Source of the DNA: Siphonodentalium dalli
Lineage: Eukaryota > Mollusca > Scaphopoda > Gadilida > Siphonodentaliidae
Direction of reading: 5' to 3'
DNA: 64,000 nt
Assembly: GCA_032622095.1 (NCBI GenBank)
Contig: CP136064.1
Location: forward strand, 173,052,310-173,116,309
Every line of letters begins with the position of its first letter. Positions within the stretch are counted from its first letter, which is position 1. A model generated the notes under the pieces. It searched no databases. It was not told the DNA's origin and saw only the letters and a program-made list of their open reading frames with translations. Shown here piece after piece: positions 60,210 to 64,000 of this stretch. A program made the translations under genes and the position numbers.

Positions 60210-60522
60210 TCACGAACACGAATTGGCTGAAAATGTGTCAGCTAATATGCCAGTATGTGAATGCAGCCTACACAAGATTATGAACTCCACTATATAGGCA
60301 AATTCTTCATCGTTTATTCATGCCATTCACTATCCATTGTCAGCCAAACTCTATTGCAGCATCGTGAAATATGAGACGGCACAGAAAGAATGTCACATTG
60401 ATGTTCACGACCAGCCACAGCTGCGACCAAGTGAAATGATTCGAACCAAACACTTCTACATGCTATGGGTTATCTTCGCACTGAATCTCAACGCTGTGAA
60501 CTTTATATCCGGACTGTATAAG
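38199..60522 (+). CDS. OFA-type MFS transporter gene (exons 1-7, 3' part beyond window)
   Basis: Predicted membrane carrier of the oxalate/formate antiporter-like (OFA, monocarboxylate-type) major facilitator family. Exons: 38199-38343, 39570-39756, 41217-41343, 44356-44495, 52780-52906, 54657-54730 and 60360-60522. All borders are GT..AG and phases join exactly (1,2,0,2,0,2,0), giving 963 nt or 321 codons with no stop. The product covers TM1-TM6, a charged central loop and the start of TM7; six helices and the stop lie outside the window. Family marks: [46 protein letters not shown] and [11 protein letters not shown]. The true substrate is unknown; oxalate or formate is only the bacterial precedent. 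It is divergent to the paralogue at 32266. The introns are filled with mobile DNA. Confidence 0.85.
38615..39313. mobile_element. Foldback element in transporter intron 1
   Basis: Arms of about 200-230 bp (GCTAATCAATTAAAAAGTCG and its complement at 39313) flank a ~290-bp centre that contains ACAATAAAGAGCGG. No ORF and no clear target duplication. Confidence 0.8.
39570..39756 (+). CDS. Transporter exon 2
   Basis: Acceptor TTTCAG. It encodes [19 protein letters not shown]2 with [10 protein letters not shown], loop EQRIGPR (MFS motif-A-like position) and the start of TM3. Donor GTGAGA, phase 2. Confidence 0.85.
40060..40350. repeat. AT-rich self-complementary tract
   Basis: Many alternating TTTCTTA and TAAGAAA-like segments; the block CCTAGAAAGTCTTTTTCT occurs twice (about 40249 and 40306). 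It could fold into several hairpins. Intron 2 of the plus transporter. Confidence 0.7.
40522..40845. mobile_element. 324-bp palindromic MITE-like element
   Basis: Arms of about 85-90 bp share CGGTTGGGATGAT and TCTATAACRGACG in inverse orientation. Non-coding, intron 2. Confidence 0.75.
41217..41343 (+). CDS. Transporter exon 3
   Basis: Acceptor TTTCAG. End of TM3 ([12 protein letters not shown]) and TM4 ([20 protein letters not shown]), then CGMR and GTGAGT, phase 0. Confidence 0.85.
41344..43080. other. Intron 3, unique-looking part
   Basis: Nothing recognised besides short ORFs. GGTCGCTGAATCRTBAAAA-like phrases recur near 42260-42340. Confidence 0.5.
43089..43639. mobile_element. CAGG-terminal MITE, copy 2 (inverted)
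   Basis: Starts CAGGTGGGGGTG and ends CCCCTTG, flanked by ATTGAGT on both sides (43082-43088, 43640-43646). It is the reverse complement of 28244-28769, with several indels. Ends share TTTCMGGCACGTATGCC in inverted orientation. Confidence 0.82.
44356..44495 (+). CDS. Transporter exon 4
   Basis: Acceptor TTCCAG, then [20 protein letters not shown] and [13 protein letters not shown], the strongest family hallmark. TM5 plus an extracellular loop; donor GTGAGT, phase 2. Same length as exon 4 of the minus paralogue. Confidence 0.88.
44496..46729. other. Intron 4, first part
   Basis: No gene. It contains a GAACTGTTG minisatellite (45195-45350), a ~110-bp hairpin (45501-45610, ends AAGCAATTATTTCATGTGTC) and an inverted pair (about 45610-45760 and 46400-46545, sharing TATCGCCAAACCCGAGAACA) that could bound a ~0.93 kb element. 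Confidence 0.65.
45195..45350. repeat. GAACTGTTG minisatellite
   Basis: Six GAACTGTTG cores, most followed by CCCG or ACTGG. The last three are spaced 21-22 bp. Confidence 0.8.
47081..47672. repeat. ~250-bp tandem repeat, three copies
   Basis: Units begin at TATATCTGATTTCTTCGAAT near 47081, 47340 and 47587. Each has the phrase AAAATGATGCCTTATAGGTC. The third is cut by the foldback and its tail reappears at about 48224. Confidence 0.85.
47675..48195. mobile_element. Foldback element nested in hAT-like element
   Basis: Arms of about 240-260 bp start ATCGGTGGCATTCCGATAA and meet around 47945. ACGCGACGGTTCGTTTT occurs three times near the centre. The arms are nearly identical. Confidence 0.85.
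48437..48830. repeat. Retroelement-like fragment with (AATC)n tail
   Basis: Starts CTAGCAGGGTTACCCGGCG, a phrase related to CTAGCCGATGAGCCCGACG at 16471, and ends with a CAATCAATCAAT tract (48793-48827). Non-coding. Confidence 0.5.
48831..49700. other. Non-coding intron stretch
   Basis: No feature recognised between the (AATC)n tract and the satellite-like array. Confidence 0.5.
49700..51400. repeat. Diverged ~145-bp satellite-like array
   Basis: About nine units keyed on TTTAAACCACACNATTAGA, followed by ATCATGGAGA and AATTTGGTGG, near 49762, 49905, 50274, 50418, 50556, 50683, 50827, 50977 and 51137. Units alternate between two types, suggesting a ~290-bp dimer. A flanking block (CGTCACTTTAGAAAAT...) is at 50008 and 51253, giving a higher-order period of about 1.25 kb. 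Confidence 0.75.
51720..52640. repeat. Dispersed repeat, copy 2 (partner at 31040-31660)
   Basis: Same orientation as copy 1, with longer insertions. The adjacent block 51530-51715 also resembles, in inverse orientation, 61200-61405 (CACCATT..AACGTCTGT.TCAGAAG), so the family may be larger. Confidence 0.7.
52780..52906 (+). CDS. Transporter exon 5
   Basis: Acceptor TACAG, then [20 protein letters not shown] and TM6 [13 protein letters not shown], ending LK before GTAATA, phase 0. Confidence 0.85.
52907..54656. other. Intron 5 with several small inverted repeats
   Basis: Contains three foldbacks: 53450-53572 (CGCTTAAACGGTTTATGT ends), 53725-53800 (TTAGAGCACAATAATTG... with ATTCTGGTAAAGAAC centre) and 54115-54270 (GTGCTTTACCAAAAATCA and its complement). 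All are non-coding and MITE-like. Confidence 0.7.
54657..54730 (+). CDS. Transporter exon 6 (central loop)
   Basis: Acceptor TTACAG, then a charged loop segment [20 protein letters not shown], donor GTATGT, phase 2. There is no family motif; it is accepted because borders and phases fit the neighbours. Confidence 0.65.
56671..56827. repeat. 157-bp hairpin
   Basis: Arms of about 70 bp starting GTTATCATCACC, with inner TCTATCGAC/GTCGATAGA around TCGTCCTATGGAC. Only small mismatches. Confidence 0.88.
60115..60208. repeat. (CT)n microsatellite
   Basis: About 90 bases of CT with rare TA interruptions, directly after a C-run. Confidence 0.95.
60360..60522 (+). CDS. Transporter exon 7
   Basis: Acceptor TTGCAG. 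End of the loop, then [20 protein letters not shown] (start of TM7) and SGLYK before GTCAGT, phase 0. This matches the family's second-half entry (LRTxxFYxLW). Confidence 0.85.
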
Positions 60523-60580
60523 GTCAGTTCGTGGTCAATTATAACACTTGACACCAGCGAAGAAAACATGTGTTGAAGTC

Positions 60581-62023
60581 GGGAACATGTCTCTATTCCG
60601 AAGGTTCGCTATTCCGAAGGTTCACTATTCCGAAGGTTCACTACTCCGAAGGTTCGCTATTCCGACGGTTCTCTATTCCGAAGGTTCGCTATTCCGAAGA
60701 TTTTTTTTTTAAAAGGTTAATTCTATATTCAAGTATTGAGAGGGTTCTTTATCACGAAGACTCTTTTTTATGAAGGAAATAACTTAAAACATTGAAACAA
60801 TAAATGTAATTTTTTATTTTTTCGCGGGTTTCCTTGAGATTTAATGTCATTACGTATGACGTTATTTTCCAATACATATTCACGTCAGGCATGCAGCCCA
60901 CACAATTGCTCGTTCCATGCGATTTAATGTCATCGCGTATGGCGTAATATCTCAATAATAGTACAGGCAACAATACACCAGCTAAAGGCGGGATTAAAAC
61001 AGCGGGACTATAACTCTTAATGAATACTGCGAAGCAAAATGTCGTTGAATAGACGGGTATGAGTTGAACCTAACTGCAATTGTGAATTTGTATTGAATTG
61101 TAAGGCCCACTTAATTTTCGAGTCATCGGCTATTTTTCATAGTGCCTTGATATCAGGTTTTAAACACAATCTATGCCATAAAATATGTTTAAAACACTAT
61201 ATATAGTTCATCACCATTCCAAACGTCTGTATCAGAAGATGCCCCTAGAGAAATAGAAAACATCTTAAATCATAAAAAGATTCCCCCGTTATATGTCATG
61301 GCTCTCCGAATGCAACATAATTCAACCTAATGTATTTTCATTTGAAGGAGAACATTATCTTTAAAATATAGAGTTACCCCCCTCCATTGAAAATAATACA
61401 CTTTAATTTGCGCAACAAAACCAAATGAACCTTAAACACAAAAACAAGTCGTTAAACCTGCGTTAACTCAACAAAAACAACATGTTCACAGTTTATTACA
61501 CCGGATAAGCTGATAACACAGTGTTAGAGAGCTTCATATTTCAAATGGTATATATAGTGGCATATATTTTATATATGTGATCTGGGGGTTCGAAAATTAA
61601 GTGGGCCTTGAATGTTGATGTTTTTTTTTTTCAAATACAGATTGCCAGTTCGGAAAAACTACATCTCTTACATGTAGTTTATTTCAGTCATCGTGTTTTT
61701 AACTTTCCATAATGAATGATAAACTGATACTCTTTTCTTGCTATTAATAACCGATATCTAGGACAATTTGGGAATTATAAGTGGATGTATAAATGTACTA
61801 TATATGAATACTAGCGTAATCGTATTTTTCATTCCTCGTGTGGTTTTTGTGGACGGGTGAAAATTTTGATTCATTTCTGGTTAAATACGGCCAGAATTGA
61901 AAACCTTCGGAATAGCGAACCTTCGGAATAATGAACCTTCGGAATAGGGAACCTTCGGAATAATGAACCTTCGGAATAGCGAACCTTCGGAATAATGAAC
62001 CTTCGGAATAGAGAACCCTACCC
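60581..62023. mobile_element. MULE-like element with 9-bp duplication and inverted 16-bp arrays
   Basis: GTTGAAGTC flanks both ends exactly (60572-60580, 62024-62032). The ends start with GGG and soon enter arrays of a 16-bp unit (ATTCCGAAGGTTCGCT), about 6.5 copies at 60596-60700 and about 7 in inverse orientation at 61899-62015. A 9-bp duplication and tandem repeats in long termini suit Mutator-like elements. The ~1.2 kb interior has no transposase. Confidence 0.82.
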
Positions 62024-62650
62024 GTTGAAGTCAGTTTTCATGCTGGGTCGAAAAATCTTTTGATTTTTGTTTTGGCCAAAGTGTTTTTAGTTTAATTGAA
62101 TCCTAATTTTCTTGTCTCGCAATTAATGGATAGTTTATGTTTTATTTAACATCTAACATTCTATATAATTATGTCGATACCTTCAAATACCGTGTTTAGC
62201 CTTCTTTAATCTCACCATTGTTGCTTGAAAATATACCACTACCCACCATCTACCTTAGGCAGACAAAGGATTCATTAGTGTTCATCATCATTACTGGGTT
62301 GAGGCTACTCATAATCTTGATGAGGGGACATTGGCGAAACATTTTGGTGCATTTAGTACGCAGCTTTATTTAAAAAAAATGTGATTTGGTACCATTCTTG
62401 ACCGTTGAGGTAATTTAAGCGCACACTTGTTATCGAAATATCGTATCAGATCACATGATAGTCAACTATAACATCAATATTTCTCACAATTATTTGTCTT
62501 TTCTCGGCGACATAACTTTAAGAATGGTGATGGTGTATACAGCATAAAACCCCAAAACGTCAAGGCTAGACACAAGGCGAGTGTGGGGAATCGAACTCGC
62601 TATGATTTTCATGTTGGCGACGTAACACGCATGCGGGTTGCTGTGAAACA
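62024..62650. other. Non-coding flank before the gap
   Basis: No exon found. On the minus strand, GCGAGTTCGATTCCCCAC (about 62577-62594) resembles a Pol III B box, so a tRNA-derived SINE piece is possible, but no A box was seen. Confidence 0.4.
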
Positions 62651-62750
62651 NNNNNNNNNNNNNNNNNNNNNNNNNNNNNNNNNNNNNNNNNNNNNNNNNN
62701 NNNNNNNNNNNNNNNNNNNNNNNNNNNNNNNNNNNNNNNNNNNNNNNNNN
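62651..62750. other. Assembly gap (100 N)
   Basis: Exactly 100 N, a conventional gap size of unknown true length. Confidence 0.98.
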
Positions 62751-64000
62751 GCTGTCTTCGTGAAGTGTGAGTTGAAGGTCATTCGTTGGCATAAGGTGAT
62801 TCCTATAGTAGGGTCACGTGGTCGGATGGTTGAATTGTCTCGTTGTCTATTTTGGTGTTGATGGACTGCGTTTTCTTTCTTGCGTGGAATAGGATGAGCT
62901 GGGATTTCTTGGCGTTGAGTTTGATTCTCTATTTTGAGCACCATGTTGATAGGTCGTTGAATGTCTTTTGTAATCGTTATTGTAGGATTTGATGGTTCGT
63001 GTGTGTAGTCCAGAGTTCTAGGTAGTCGGCAAACTGTGATATTTCAACGTTGTTTCTTCGGTCGATGGGTATTGGTCGTTGGTATAGATTAGAAAAAGGA
63101 GAGAGCTGAGTCCTTATCCTTGGGGTGTTCCGGCGCGTAGGTAGACTTGGTTTGACGTGTCGTTGTTGATGCGGACGCTGAGTTGACGATCTTGTAGAAA
63201 TGGGACAAGGCGTGTGTATTTCTTGCGATGTCGAGATGGCTGATCTTGTAGCGAAGGTCGTCGTGCAACAGTTTCCCCGTCCAGGAATACTGCGGCTGTT
63301 GTCCAATTCTTGCCTAGAGATAGTCGGACGTCTTCTGCTAGTCAGATGATGTGTTCCATGCCTTCGGTCCCTTTCCTGTATCCGCGCTGCCATGGATTGA
63401 AGAAGGTGGAGGATTCAATGTGTTCTCGTAGTTCTCGTAATCAGATGCTGGATAAGAAATGTTGGTGATTATCTGGAATAGTCTTCCGGTAATCTGTAGG
63501 AGGCTGATGGGTCGGTAGTTGTTGGGATGGAGCGGTCTTTGTCTGGTTTGGGTAGCATTACTCCAACGGCCGTTTTCCATGCTGTTGAGAAAACATACAA
63601 GAAATAACTGATGCCGTATATGTAAATGGTCTCAGCAATATATAGCAGTTACGATTCAATTCCGCATAGATACAGGTTATTCGCTTTTGGGTACAATAAC
63701 CCCTGCAATATACATAAAATGACAGATACAACAGAGAGAACCCTGAAACTTTAGTAAGATCTAGGATAATCATAAAGTTCGAAGTGCTTGTGAATTGGAT
63801 ATGCAACAACGCTTACCAAATGATGGGGTGATCCAACGAACATTCACGTACATGGATATTTCAATATTCGTATGCATTATACACCACAAAGGTGAGACCA
63901 GTTCTGGAACATTGTAACACTGATTGGAGCCCTCGTCTGAAAATTCAGAGAAGGTCCAGTAAAGGGCGTCTAAAATGGTCACAGAAATACAACCCCGTAC
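62751..64000. repeat. Near-identical copy of 35825-37074
   Basis: Same order and orientation with a constant offset of about 26926 and only scattered substitutions. It includes the minus-strand LINE fragment (AGTPQG stop and FADY lesions shared) and the plus-strand CR1 piece VRPVLEHCNTDW. It is therefore a DNA-level duplication, not a second retrotransposition. Confidence 0.9.

Larger units (their letters stand above)
54731..60359. other. Intron 6, long non-coding
   Basis: No exon or gene recognised. Contains a ~157-bp hairpin (56671-56827), ATAAAGAGCG motif pairs (57680-57735, 59115-59165), poly-C runs (59990, 60017, 60107) and a long (CT)n (60115-60208). Confidence 0.6.

Noticed and set aside
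1-64000. CRISPR arrays, bacterial operons, rRNA genes
   Set aside because: None seen; the exon structure and repeats show a eukaryotic nuclear genome.

Overview
This window looks like intron-rich, AT-rich nuclear DNA from an invertebrate animal, probably marine. Reasons: exons of one membrane-transporter family separated by kilobase introns with GT..AG borders and consistent phases, AATAAA signals, LINE reverse-transcriptase debris, and dense non-autonomous DNA transposons with visible target-site duplications (TSDs). The species cannot be fixed from sequence alone. A 100-base N gap (62651-62750) shows this is an assembled scaffold.

Layout. (1) 1-9137 is a giant inverted repeat. Two almost identical arms of about 3.73 kb flank a unique 1.69 kb centre. 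The centre and each arm carry a paralogue of an FtsK/HerA-type (A32-like) virion-packaging ATPase with a zinc-finger tail. The centre copy is intact, the left-arm copy is open, and the right-arm copy has a nonsense codon. A 72-codon ORF is also mirrored. This virus-like palindromic element is the most unusual object here. (2) 9138-16400 is non-coding, with a decayed retroelement ORF1 (SGNH-hydrolase-like) and a pogo/Tc-like TIR element. (3) 16400-22620 is a repeat mosaic. A ~1.03 kb unit is tandemly duplicated; one unit is interrupted by a 3.56 kb transposon and the other preserves the empty site. (4) 22620-32270 holds minus-strand exons of an OFA-type MFS (oxalate/formate, monocarboxylate-like) transporter that looks incomplete, with hairpin repeats, a piggyBac-like MITE and other repeats in its introns. 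(5) 32270-38200 separates two divergent paralogues and contains LINE-in-LINE debris. (6) 38199-60522 has seven phase-compatible plus-strand exons of a second OFA-type transporter (321 codons, TM1 to the start of TM7); the rest lies beyond the window. Its introns hold a hAT-like element, a satellite-like array, foldbacks and a MULE-like element with a 9-bp TSD. (7) 62751-64000 is a near-identical copy of 35825-37074, placed directly after the N gap.

Functionally the host genes are two head-to-head MFS transporter paralogues with the same exon phases, so they arose by inverted duplication. The rest is mobile DNA. The packaging-ATPase element has no visible capsid, polymerase or integrase gene in the window, so how it moves or replicates is unknown.
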